From Paenarthrobacter nitroguajacolicus (GTDB lineage Bacteria; Actinomycetota; Actinomycetes; Actinomycetales; Micrococcaceae): a stretch of 58,803 nt of DNA. This document shows positions 13,762 to 21,843 of this stretch, in pieces. A program made the translations under genes and the position numbers. The stretch's first letter is position 1, and the number at the start of each line of letters is the position of its first letter. The stretch covers positions 1-58,803 of the forward strand of contig NZ_JAQPPK010000030.1 in NCBI RefSeq assembly GCF_029952445.1, given 5' to 3'. The notes below the pieces were generated by a model. That model was given only the letters and a program-made list of their open reading frames with translations. It searched no databases and was not told the origin of the DNA.

Positions 13762-16710
13762 CCGCGGGATCAGCCCTTGGGCGTCACTTGCAGTCGGTCG
13801 AACGAAACCTGCCGGCCGTCCTTGTCCAGGACCACGACGTCGTCGCGACCATTCTTCACATCGGAAGGAAGGACGAACTCCAGGGTGTTCTCCGTCGTGG
13901 GGAAGATCCACCCCAGACGGTAGCCTGTCTTGTTCAGGTAGACGTAGTACCAATTTCCGTACTCGAGGCCTTTGAGCACAACCTTCTGCCCAGTCCGGTA
14001 CTTGTCCAGTGCCCAGGTCCGAAGGCGGCGCTTCCAGTTCCTGAACTGCCCTTTCGGGCGTGCTGTCCGGACGGGCCGGCTGGACCTTCAATTGCAGAGG
14101 ATCGCCCGATGCCGTTGCCGCAGCTTCCAAGGAACCGTTACGGGCTGTCGCTTCAAACGCCACCACGCCCAGGCTGCCGGCGGAAATGTCCGCAGCGGTC
14201 AGGACGTGTTCACGGGTAGCTGTCACGCTGTCACCTGCCGCGAGCCTGGGCTCTGCAATCCCGGCTTCCGGAGCTTCCAACCCGATAAGCGCAACGTTCC
14301 CGGAGTTCCCCACGGTAAAGGTATAGGTCACGGGATCGCCGACGCTGGCAAAGCGGTCTCCATCCGCGTCACTCCATGCCGCGGACACCGTCGCGTCAAG
14401 CTTGGCTTCACGGACCCTCAGGTCCACTTCGCCGCCGTCCACCGTGATGGCCCGGGTGGTTTGGCCTGCAGCGCTGACTTCCCAGGTGCTGGCCGCAACA
14501 AAGTAGCCCTGCTCAGCCTCTTCTGCCGTCACGGTGTGGCGCGGGGTGGTGCACTGGTAGCTCTGCCCGGCCGCCAGTGAAGAGTACCGGCAGTTGCCCG
14601 GACCCTCCGGAAGGAACGGGCTGAAGTTGCCCGCAGTGGGCACTACCTTCTCCATCAGAGGGCTCGTGTTCTTTACCGTGAAGGTGTACGGGACCAGCTC
14701 ACCCTCAGCGTACGGCTGGGTGGCAAGATCACGCCCGACGTCGGCACGCGTCCCGCTGATGTCGGCCGCCACGAGTCCGTCGCGCAAGGCGACCGCAGCG
14801 CCGGTAAACGCCACGGTTTTGGTGAGCGACGGCGTCGTGCTGGCTGTGATGCTGAAGCTTGCCTCCGGCACGAAGTAGCCGCGCTGGATGTCGGCCGCCG
14901 TGATCACATGCTTGGCGGTGGTGCAGTTGTAACTGGCACCGGCAGCAAGGTTGTTGTACCGGCAGTTAGGGGCCGACGGCGGCAGGAAGCCGGAGTCGAA
15001 CGTCCCGGAAACAGGGACAGCGTTGGCCGTGACGTTGGCCGTGCTCTTGACGTTGAAGTTGTACGTCAAGGTCTCGCCGGCTTGGTATGGGTTGGCCACA
15101 ACATCGCGCGCCGGAGCGGTTCCTGAAATGGTGAGGCCCACCTGCGGAGCAACCGGCACCGTAGCGGTGAAGGTGAACTGGGAAACCCGGCCGTCCGGCG
15201 TCGTAAATGCCGCATTGAGGTTCTGCGGCCCGCTGGCGTTCGCCGGCGCCGTGAGGGCAACGTTGACGGTCACCGAGGCGCCGGGAGCGACGTCGGGAAC
15301 CGGCACCGTGGTGGCAGACCAGCCGGTGGGGGTGTAGACGGTGGCGGTGGCGCCGGTGAGCGTGGTGGCTTCCTGGTTCGTCACAGTCACGGGAACCTGC
15401 TGCGTTGCTCCGGGAGCGGTGGTGACAGCCGGGACTTGCAGCGGGGCGCAAACGTAGTTCAACCAAGCGTCGTCGAACTTGGCGAACGGCATGTTATCCG
15501 TGTAGTTGCCCTCGTACAGCACTCCAAACTTGCCATCTTCCAGGCGCGTCACCGTGGAGTAGGCCGAGAAGCCCGGACGGATGGTGCGTAAGCCCGGCCA
15601 GGTGGCGCCGTCGTCGCAGGAGACCCGGGCCGACACATTTTCCCGGCCGGTCTTGGAGTTGGCGTTGGTGAAGATGAGCTTCTTCGCATCGGCCGAGCCT
15701 TGCGCAGCACCCGGGAACATCCTGGAAATCGAGCCGTTGTTGGCAGGATCCGGAAGCTCTGTGTCCTGGGTGACCGGACCATATGTGGCTCCGCCGTCCG
15801 TGGAAACAGCCACCTTGCGGTAGCCCTGGTTGGCATTGTCCCGCGAGTTCAGCAGGACACGGCCGTCGGAGAGTTCAACGGTTTTGTTCTCATCCATCCG
15901 ATCGCCCACGTTGGCGCCCTTGTGCCAGGTGGCGCCATGGTCATCGGAGTAGACGCTGTAGGCCTGGATCTTGTTGGTGCCGTCCGCTTGGCGGACATCG
16001 CCGGCGTATTGCTGGATGAGCCGGCCCTTGTACGGGCCGTACTTCAGCTGGATCCCTTCCCCGGAGGAAGCGAAGTTCGAACGCACATCTCCTGCCACGG
16101 GACTGGTCTTGCTGGTTCCCGGCTTGGTGACGCTGGTGATCAGCCGCGGCCGGCTCCACGAGAGGCCGCCGTCCGAGGACTCGATGACCGCTGACGAGAT
16201 GACGGTCCTGTCGGCGTCGTCGTTGCCGAACTGGCTGCCGCCGAAGCCCTGGTCCTTGGAGTACACGAAGAAGGCGAACACCTTGCCGGCTTCAGCGTCA
16301 TAAACGTAAGAGGGATCGCTGTAGCCGTACTTCGGGGCGCTGGCATCACCCTCATGGCCGGCCGCGATGACCTGCACCGGCCCCCACGTCTGGCCGCCAT
16401 CGGTGCTGCGGCGTTGGACTATCGAGTTTGGGTTGGGCGCGTCCGCGGCCGAGCCTGGACGCCCATCCCATGCTGCGAGCACCACATTGTTGCCAAGGTA
16501 CGTCAGCGCAGGGATCCGGTAGAAGAAGTTGGCAGCTGTGCGATCGGCACCAAGGTTGGCCTCGGCAAACGATCCGGGTGCGGCGGCAGGGTCTGCAGAT
16601 GGGATCGGAGCAGCCGTGGCGGGAAGGCCGAGCCCGGCCAGGAGCCCCAGGGCGAGGGTGCCGACTGCTGCTATGCGTACGAGCGATGAGGTTGGGGATA
16701 TGGATCTCAA
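13747..16710 (-). CDS. Secreted multidomain sialidase (3' end frameshifted)
   Basis: 987 aa in the open frame; TTG start with AGGA 8 nt upstream. Signal peptide (about 1-34), then a GH33-type six-blade propeller: YRIP at 64-67 (Arg of the triad), Asp boxes at 102, 179, 254, 303 and 364, Tyr384 (FSAYSTV) and E274 as candidate catalytic residues. After about 430 comes a NEW3-type beta domain, then three related DUF11-like modules (NCRYNNLAAGASYNCTT, NCRYSSLAAGQSYQCTT, and a weaker third). From about residue 875 the reading frame turns basic and low-quality, while the next frame encodes a well-formed end that stops at 13770, so an indel is likely. Expected role: release of sialic acid from external glycans. 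Confidence 0.88.
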   Translation of the reverse strand: MRSISPTSSLVRIAAVGTLALGLLAGLGLPATAAPIPSADPAAAPGSFAEANLGADRTAANFFYRIPALTYLGNNVVLAAWDGRPGSAADAPNPNSIVQRRSTDGGQTWGPVQVIAAGHEGDASAPKYGYSDPSYVYDAEAGKVFAFFVYSKDQGFGGSQFGNDDADRTVISSAVIESSDGGLSWSRPRLITSVTKPGTSKTSPVAGDVRSNFASSGEGIQLKYGPYKGRLIQQYAGDVRQADGTNKIQAYSVYSDDHGATWHKGANVGDRMDENKTVELSDGRVLLNSRDNANQGYRKVAVSTDGGATYGPVTQDTELPDPANNGSISRMFPGAAQGSADAKKLIFTNANSKTGRENVSARVSCDDGATWPGLRTIRPGFSAYSTVTRLEDGKFGVLYEGNYTDNMPFAKFDDAWLNYVCAPLQVPAVTTAPGATQQVPVTVTNQEATTLTGATATVYTPTGWSATTVPVPDVAPGASVTVNVALTAPANASGPQNLNAAFTTPDGRVSQFTFTATVPVAPQVGLTISGTAPARDVVANPYQAGETLTYNFNVKSTANVTANAVPVSGTFDSGFLPPSAPNCRYNNLAAGASYNCTTAKHVITAADIQRGYFVPEASFSITASTTPSLTKTVAFTGAAVALRDGLVAADISGTRADVGRDLATQPYAEGELVPYTFTVKNTSPLMEKVVPTAGNFSPFLPEGPGNCRYSSLAAGQSYQCTTPRHTVTAEEAEQGYFVAASTWEVSAAGQTTRAITVDGGEVDLRVREAKLDATVSAAWSDADGDRFASVGDPVTYTFTVGNSGNVALIGLEAPEAGIAEPRLAAGDSVTATREHVLTAADISAGSLGVVAFEATARNGSLEAAATASGDPLQLKVQPARPDSTPERAVQELEAPPSDLGTGQVPDWAEGCAQRPRVRKLVLRLPEQDRLPSGVDLPHDGEHPGVRPSFRCEEWSRRRRGPGQGRPAGFVRPTASDAQGLIPRDGIG
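13770..14087 (-). other. Frameshifted 3' coding segment of the sialidase
   Basis: The minus-strand frame that starts after a TGA at 14088-14090 and stops at 13770 reads RNWKRRLRTWALDKYRTGQ, then VLKGLEYGNWYYVYLNKTGY and RLGWIFPTTENTLEFVLPSD. This has the hydrophobic-aromatic pattern of a compact beta domain. The long frame over the same bases gives an Arg/Pro/Gly-rich sequence typical of an out-of-frame read. To join the two, one extra base (or two missing) is needed, most likely between about 14035 and 14087. Confidence 0.7.
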
Positions 16711-16891
16711 ATCCAGTGTCCTACCGAAACGACTCCAATAAGGCGTTCGTGTTACGTGCTACGTCGAACGTCCTACAACCATAGAGTGCTGGGCGTCACA
16801 TTGCCAGGGATGAAGAGCCCCGGGAAAACAGGGCCCTGAAGGATGTAGCCTCAGGAACAAACCGCCGAACCGCCCTGACCCTGGAGCTGCA

Positions 16892-17830
16892 GTGAAAATC
16901 CTCGTCCCGGACACCATCGAACTCGACCTCTCCAACCTCGACGACAACGTGGTGGTGTACCAGGTGGACCGGCCCGTCCCCGCCGAACACCGGGATGCCG
17001 AGGTCCTTGTGGTGTGGCGGAACACTGCAGAAAACCTGGCCGACGCAGCCAAGGAGCTGCCGTCCCTGAAGCTTGTCCAGACGCTCGCAGCGGGCCCGGA
17101 TTCAGTGCTGGCCGCCGGATTCGCCGACACCGTGGCCATCACCTCCGGCCGCTCCCTGCACGATGGCCCGGTGGCGGAGCACGCCCTGGCCTTGGTCCTG
17201 GCGGCGGTGCGCCGGCTGGACGAGCTGATGGAGTCCCAGAAAGAGTCCACCTGGAACCAGCCCTACAACGCTGAGCAGTCCAACCCCGCGACTGGACAGC
17301 TCTACACGCTCGACGGCGCCAACGTCACCATTTGGGGGTTTGGCTCCATCGCAGGGCGGCTGGCCCCCCTGCTGGCCGCGCTGGGTGCGAAGGTCACCGG
17401 CGTCGCAAGTTCCAAAGGCGAGCGTTACGGCTTCCCGGTGGTGGCAGCAGATGAGTTCCACAAGGTCCTGCAGTCCACGGATGTCCTGATCTCGATCCTG
17501 CCCGCAACGGCCGAGACCGCAGATGCCCTCAATACCGAGGTCCTGGCCAGCCTCCCCGCGAGCGCAATCTTCGTGAACGTGGGCCGCGGAGCCACCGTGG
17601 ACGAAGATGCGCTCCTTGCGGCTTTGCGGGAGGGCCGCCTGCGCGCCGCCGCCCTGGATGTGACCAAGGTGGAACCGTTGCCGGCCGACTCGGAGCTGTG
17701 GACCGCACCGAACCTGATCATCACACCCCACGTCGCGGGCAACCGCCCCAAGGGCTCCGGCCCGCTGGTCACGGCCAATGTCACAGCACTCAAGGAAGGC
17801 GGGCCGCTGACCAACCAAGTGGCCGGCTAG
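16892..17830 (+). CDS. D-isomer-specific 2-hydroxyacid dehydrogenase
   Basis: 312 aa, GTG start with GGAG 5 nt upstream. The NAD-binding domain carries WGFGSIAGRLAPLLAALGAKVTGVASS (a GxGxxxG-like motif near 149-155), then ISILPATAETADALN, VNVGRGATVDEDALLAAL and a C-terminal ITPHVAG. Positions match the Arg/Glu/His catalytic scheme of the family: R in GRG, E in KVEPLP, H in PHVAG. It would interconvert a 2-oxoacid and its D-hydroxyacid with NAD(P)H. Substrate unknown. It is divergent from the sialidase and 41 bp upstream of a hydrolase. Confidence 0.9.
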   Translation: MKILVPDTIELDLSNLDDNVVVYQVDRPVPAEHRDAEVLVVWRNTAENLADAAKELPSLKLVQTLAAGPDSVLAAGFADTVAITSGRSLHDGPVAEHALALVLAAVRRLDELMESQKESTWNQPYNAEQSNPATGQLYTLDGANVTIWGFGSIAGRLAPLLAALGAKVTGVASSKGERYGFPVVAADEFHKVLQSTDVLISILPATAETADALNTEVLASLPASAIFVNVGRGATVDEDALLAALREGRLRAAALDVTKVEPLPADSELWTAPNLIITPHVAGNRPKGSGPLVTANVTALKEGGPLTNQVAG

Positions 17831-17871
17831 GGCTGGACGCAACAAGAGCGCCCGCGTCGTAGGCTGGGGCC

Positions 17872-18741
17872 GTGAGAAACACTCGAGTCATTTCCACGCG
17901 CCTGGGCCCGGTTGAGGTCATGTACCAGCCAGGAGAGAAGCCACCGGTGCTTCTTTTTCCCGGAGGCCACTGCTCGGCGGCAAGCGACTGCGGCGGCAGT
18001 CTCTACACTTCCGCCGGCCACGGAGTGCTGGCGTTCTCACGACCGGGCTACGGAAAGACAAAAGTGGGCTCCCTCCATGCCGAGGAATTCGTTCCAGCCG
18101 TGACGGACTGCTGTGACGCCCTGGGAATCAGCCGTACCGCGGGTGCGGTAGGAGTCTCCTTCGGCGGGATGCAGGCCATTCACACAGCACGGTCCTTGCC
18201 CGGACTGGCACCTCGACTGTTCCTGCACAGCTGCGCTCCGTCGACGCTGGCTTATCCGGACACACGCATGGAATCGCTTGTCGGACCCTTGGCCTTTTCT
18301 CCCGCCGCGCAGGGCCTGGCCTGGACCTCAGTGGCGGCCTTGGTTGGCTCGGAGGGCGGGCTTCGGAGAATGGTCGGCACATTGTCCAACAAGCCAATCA
18401 GCGAGTGGTGGCACACGTGGTCGGCCGAGGACAAGCGGCGGGCACGGGAGCTGTTTCAAACCATGCGTTCGGGCAAGGGATTCGTCAACGACCTGCAACA
18501 AGCCAGGCCCGATCGCGCCGCCTATCGACGACTGATTCAAACGCACATCACGTGTCCTACCCTGGTGACCGCCTCACGTCATGATGCCGGTGTCAGCTTC
18601 TCCCACGCGGAGGATTACAGGGACACCATCCCCGGCGCCCGGCTGGTTGAGCTGGCCTCGCCCAGCCACCTGTTCTGGCTCGGACCCGAGCAGGCGGAGG
18701 CCCAAGCAGTGGTCCAGTCCTTCTTATCGGAACAGGCCTGA
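17872..18741 (+). CDS. Alpha/beta hydrolase
   Basis: 289 aa, GTG start. Nucleophile elbow G-V-S-F-G-G at about residues 92-97, an oxyanion-type LFPGGHCSA loop near the N-terminus, and a late catalytic Asp/His pair (ASRHDAGVSF; ELASPSHLFWLG). No signal peptide. The family covers esterases, haloperoxidases and other enzymes, and the substrate cannot be read from the sequence. It follows the hydroxyacid dehydrogenase by 41 bp and could be co-transcribed with it. Confidence 0.85.
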   Translation: MRNTRVISTRLGPVEVMYQPGEKPPVLLFPGGHCSAASDCGGSLYTSAGHGVLAFSRPGYGKTKVGSLHAEEFVPAVTDCCDALGISRTAGAVGVSFGGMQAIHTARSLPGLAPRLFLHSCAPSTLAYPDTRMESLVGPLAFSPAAQGLAWTSVAALVGSEGGLRRMVGTLSNKPISEWWHTWSAEDKRRARELFQTMRSGKGFVNDLQQARPDRAAYRRLIQTHITCPTLVTASRHDAGVSFSHAEDYRDTIPGARLVELASPSHLFWLGPEQAEAQAVVQSFLSEQA

Positions 18742-18857
18742 CCACCCACCCCCACCCTTGCGGAAAAATAGTAAGCATGCTTATGGTGATGGCTCCGGGG
18801 TGGCCAGCAGTGGGTTTCCATCCCGCGGACGCAGCAAGAACACCGTGAGGAATCGCA

Positions 18858-19823
18858 ATGTACCTGCACACCCAACTTCTCATCAACGAAATTGCCGCTG
18901 ACGAGCCTGATCCCGCTGCAGCCAACGCCCTCCAGGAAGGCCTGGGCGGACAGTTCGGCGAAATGCGGACCATGATGCAATACCTGTTCCAAAGCATGAA
19001 CTTCCGTGGCGATCCTGCATCGAAGCCCTACAAGGACCTCCTCCAAGGCATCGGCACCGAAGAGATCAGCCACGTGGAGCTCATCGGCACCACCATCTCG
19101 CAACTCCTTGATGGCTCACCCCGCTACCAAGGCAAGAAGAGCGATCCTGTGGACCAACCGGGCGCCGGTGGCGCGACGCCCCTCAACATCGCCCTGGACA
19201 CCAGCAACATCCACCACTATCTGGTGGGAGCCCAGGGTGCGTTGCCCGTGGACGCCGCGGGAAATCCCTGGAGCGGCTCCTATGTCTACAACAGCGGCAA
19301 CCTGGTGCTGGACCTGCTCTACAACCTGATGCTCGAATCCACTGGTCGGCTCCAGAAATGCCGTATCTACGAGATGACGGAAAACAAGACGGCGCGCTCC
19401 ACCATCGCGTACCTGATCGTTCGCGACCAAGCCCACGAGAATGCCTACGCCAAGGCGCTGGAAAGCCTGGGCGTGAACTGAGGCAAGGTCCTCCCCATCC
19501 CGAAGACCAACGCTGAGCAGTTCCCGGAAGTGAAGAAGCTCCTGGACTTGGGCCTTCAGAGCATCCAGTACACCTTCAGCGCTGACAACCTCAGCGAAGC
19601 GGGCAAGCTCTACCGCGGGGCGTCACCATCCAACGACGGCACCGAGCTCAGCACCGAACAGATGCCCGACGGCTTCCCCATGACCATGTCCCCCGAACGC
19701 AAGGAAGAGTTTGCGCCCGGCCTCGACCCGGAACTGCTGGCCTTGATCCAGGCCACAGCCGAGCAGGAAATGAAGGACGCGGACAACCCCAAGGACACCA
19801 CCTCCCAGGCGGCCAGGAAGTAG
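18858..19823 (+). pseudogene. Manganese catalase interrupted by an in-frame TGA
   Basis: ATG behind GAGGAATCGCA. Codons 1-207 read as a dimanganese catalase: metal ligands E35, E69, H72, E160 and H193 are all present, with the 33-residue gap between the last two that the family shows. Codon 208 is TGA (19479-19481). The same frame then continues without interruption for 113 codons (GKVLPIPKTNAEQFPEVKKL, QSIQYTFS, DNLSEAGKLYRG) to a TAG at 19821-19823, giving the normal family length of ~321. Homologues have Trp at this site (GVNWGK), so TGG to TGA is the simplest explanation. The 207-aa fragment has all ligands but lacks the C-terminal arm used in oligomer contacts. Confidence 0.85.
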
Positions 19824-19835
19824 CACGCCCACGAA

Positions 19836-19871
19836 AAAGCGGCCCGTCCTCGACAGAGGGCGGGCCGCTTT
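19836..19871. terminator. Hairpin terminator after the manganese catalase
   Basis: AAAGCGGCCCG / CGGGCCGCTTT, perfect 11-bp arms with a further CCTC/GAGG inside, directly after the catalase TAG and before the convergent DUF1540 gene at 19896. The A/T ends fit a bidirectional rho-independent terminator. Confidence 0.8.
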
Positions 19872-19895
19872 CGCGTAAGTCGTTCGTCGTAGATA

Positions 19896-20186
19896 TCAGG
19901 CGTGCTCGTAGGTCAGGCAATCCGCGGCTTCGCGGCCCGGACCCACGCGGACATCGTGTGCCTCGCACATGAGGTTGTTGTTGTGGACACACTCGGATCG
20001 CTGGCAGGCACCCACGTGGGCCAGGACCTTGGGAAGCCCGCCCATGGCGTTGGTGTCAATGAACGTGGCGCAGGAAGCGTGGTCCTGGGTACCGCCAATG
20101 GTGATGCCAAAAGCGGTGCAGCCGTCGTGGTTGAATCCGCAGCTGCCAACGCTACAGGCGGATACTTCTGCAATGTGTTCGGTCAT
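19896..20186 (-). CDS. DUF1540 domain protein (two Cys-rich repeats)
   Basis: 96 aa from ATG at 20186, set by an AGGAGG ribosome-binding site 5 nt upstream. It holds two DUF1540 units. The first is VSACSVGSCGFNHDGCTAFG...CATF and the second is VGACQRSECVHNNNLMCEAHDVRVG...CLTY. Eight Cys in CxxxxC...C...C order suggest two metal sites. The family is small, metal-binding and of unknown function, common in actinobacteria and firmicutes. It converges on the manganese catalase across a shared terminator. Confidence 0.88.
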   Translation of the reverse strand: MTEHIAEVSACSVGSCGFNHDGCTAFGITIGGTQDHASCATFIDTNAMGGLPKVLAHVGACQRSECVHNNNLMCEAHDVRVGPGREAADCLTYEHA

Positions 20187-20311
20187 TGTTCCTCCTGGTT
20201 GTCTCTGGTGTACCAGGGGGGTGAACCCCCGCATGTATCTCCAAAGTACGCCGGAACCACGCCGTTTAACCCCTTTGAATAGCGCATTTGTACGTGCGCT
20301 AATCAGGCGCC

Positions 20312-20494
20312 TTACCGGGGCCGGCGCAGGGCGTCGCTGATTTTCGCCCTCGTCTCCGCGTCCAAGGGAGCAGTTACCCTGTGATCCCGTGCGGCTTTGT
20401 CTGCCCTGATCTTCTGGATGACCATGCGGCCCAAACCTGCAAAAACGGCTGCAGCCACTACGCCCAGCACCATCGATTTCGGTTTTTCAGCCAT
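20312..20494 (-). CDS. Small single-TM protein of unknown function
   Basis: 60 aa. Residues 7-24 (SMVLGVVAAAVFAGLGRM) form one hydrophobic helix, and the rest is basic and acidic. No recognised family. The inverted repeat AGCGCA...TGCGCT (20281-20300) lies just past its stop and could end its transcript. Confidence 0.5.
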   Translation of the reverse strand: MAEKPKSMVLGVVAAAVFAGLGRMVIQKIRADKAARDHRVTAPLDAETRAKISDALRRPR

Positions 20495-20819
20495 GGGGCA
20501 ATCCTAGTGACGCGTGCCCGCCGCGACCAGCGCCGACAGGCGCAACCAAGTGCCGCCGTCGGGCCTTCAAACGGCACTATTTCCGCCGTGACGGCGGGGT
20601 GTCCTCGCAGAATCGCGCTGAATAGGGTATGTGCGCCGCTCCCGGTAGAATGGTTGTGCAAGCTCGCGGAGCGCCCCCATGCCGTTCAAACAATGCAGTT
20701 CACAACCGTGTTTAACCCTGTGTTCATAACGCTGTTTGAATGCGGCTGAACGGCGTGAGACGGCATCTCCGCGGCAGCCTTATTTAAGGTTCACCCAACT
20801 CACGCACAGGAGTTACCGG
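20495..20819 (+). other. Intergenic leader of purSQL
   Basis: 325 bases without a convincing gene. The region contains nested inverted repeats just before purS: TTCAAACA (20685-20692) with TGTTTGAA (20733-20740), and outside them GCCGTTCA (20681-) with TGAACGGC (about 20746-20753). GTGTTTAAC and GTGTTCATAAC lie inside. TAGAAT near 20646 is a possible -10 box. This may be a promoter plus operator or a leader structure for the purine operon. No known riboswitch was recognised. Confidence 0.4.
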
Positions 20820-21071
20820 ATGCCCCGGATCGTCGTTGACGTCATGCCCAAGCCCGAGATTCTGGACCCCCAGGGGAAGGCCATCGTGGGAGCACTGCCC
20901 CGCCTCGGCTTCAACAGCTTCAGCGCAGTCCGCCAGGGCAAGCGCTTCGAACTGACGGTCGACGGCGAGGTGACCGACGCTATCCTGGCCCAGGCCCGTG
21001 AAGCTGCCGAGACCCTCCTGTCCAACCCGGTGATCGAGGATGTTGTCAACGTCGAGGTCGTCGAGGCCTGA
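20820..21071 (+). CDS. purS: Phosphoribosylformylglycinamidine synthase subunit PurS
   Basis: 83 aa from ATG at 20820, chosen because GGAG lies 8 nt upstream; an in-frame upstream extension has no such site. PRIVVDVMPKPEILDPQGKAI...GF..F..VRQGKRFEL is the standard PurS sequence. It is the bridging subunit of the PurS-PurQ-PurL complex, which carries out the fourth step of purine synthesis (FGAR to FGAM with glutamine and ATP). The purQ start follows 2 bases after its stop. Confidence 0.96.
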   Translation: MPRIVVDVMPKPEILDPQGKAIVGALPRLGFNSFSAVRQGKRFELTVDGEVTDAILAQAREAAETLLSNPVIEDVVNVEVVEA

Positions 21072-21072
21072 T

Positions 21073-21843
21073 ATGACTTCGATCCCCCTGATTGGCGAGG
21101 CTGTGGCGGTCGCCGCAGAGCCCCGCTTGGCCGGCGCCAAAATCGGCGTCGTGACGTTCCCCGGAACCTTGGACGACCGCGACGCCGCCCGTGCAGTGCG
21201 TCTTGCAGGTGGCACGGCGGTTCCGCTGTGGCACGCTGACTCCGAACTGGGCGATGTTGACGCTGTCATCATCCCCGGCGGTTTCTCCTACGGCGACTAC
21301 CTCCGCGCAGGTGCCATTTCGCGTTTTGCGCCTCTGATGTCCAAGATCATCGACGCCGCCAACTCCGACGCCAAGCTGCCCGTCCTGGGCATCTGCAACG
21401 GTTTCCAGATCCTGACCGAGTCGCACCTGCTGCCCGGTTCCATGATCAAGAACGACCACCTGAAGTTCATCTGCCGGGACCAGACGCTGCGCGTGGAAAA
21501 CGCCAACACTGCCTGGACCGTGGATTACACCAACGGCCAGGAAATCATCGTGCCGTTGAAGAACCAGGACGGCCAGTACATCGCCGACGAGAAGACCCTG
21601 GATGCCCTTGAGGCTGAAGGCCGCGTGGTGTTCCGCTACGTGGGCTTCAACCCGAACGGCTCCCGCCGCGACATCGCCGGCATTTCCAACGCCGCCGGCA
21701 ACGTGGTGGGCCTCATGCCGCACCCCGAGCACGCAGTGGAGGCTGGCTTTGGTCCCGAGTCGCTAGATGGAGCTCCCCGCGACACCGACGGCCTCGGTTT
21801 CTTCACCTCCGTTTTGACCAAGATTGTGGGAGGCGACAAGTGA
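21073..21843 (+). CDS. purQ: Phosphoribosylformylglycinamidine synthase subunit PurQ (glutaminase)
   Basis: 256 aa; class-I glutamine amidotransferase. Nucleophile C108 in LGICNGFQ and the late HPEHAVE motif (His/Glu of the triad). The start ATG has GAGG 6 nt upstream and overlaps the tail of purS by context only. The first ~21 residues extend beyond the usual family start (AKIGVVTFPGT), so a later start is possible. It supplies ammonia to PurL. Its stop overlaps the purL GTG by 4 bases. Confidence 0.96.
   Translation: MTSIPLIGEAVAVAAEPRLAGAKIGVVTFPGTLDDRDAARAVRLAGGTAVPLWHADSELGDVDAVIIPGGFSYGDYLRAGAISRFAPLMSKIIDAANSDAKLPVLGICNGFQILTESHLLPGSMIKNDHLKFICRDQTLRVENANTAWTVDYTNGQEIIVPLKNQDGQYIADEKTLDALEAEGRVVFRYVGFNPNGSRRDIAGISNAAGNVVGLMPHPEHAVEAGFGPESLDGAPRDTDGLGFFTSVLTKIVGGDK

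Noticed and set aside
19479..19481. TGA in manganese catalase as a selenocysteine codon
   Set aside because: Homologues have Trp at this site, catalase does not use a selenol, and no obvious SECIS-like hairpin follows; nonsense mutation is simpler.
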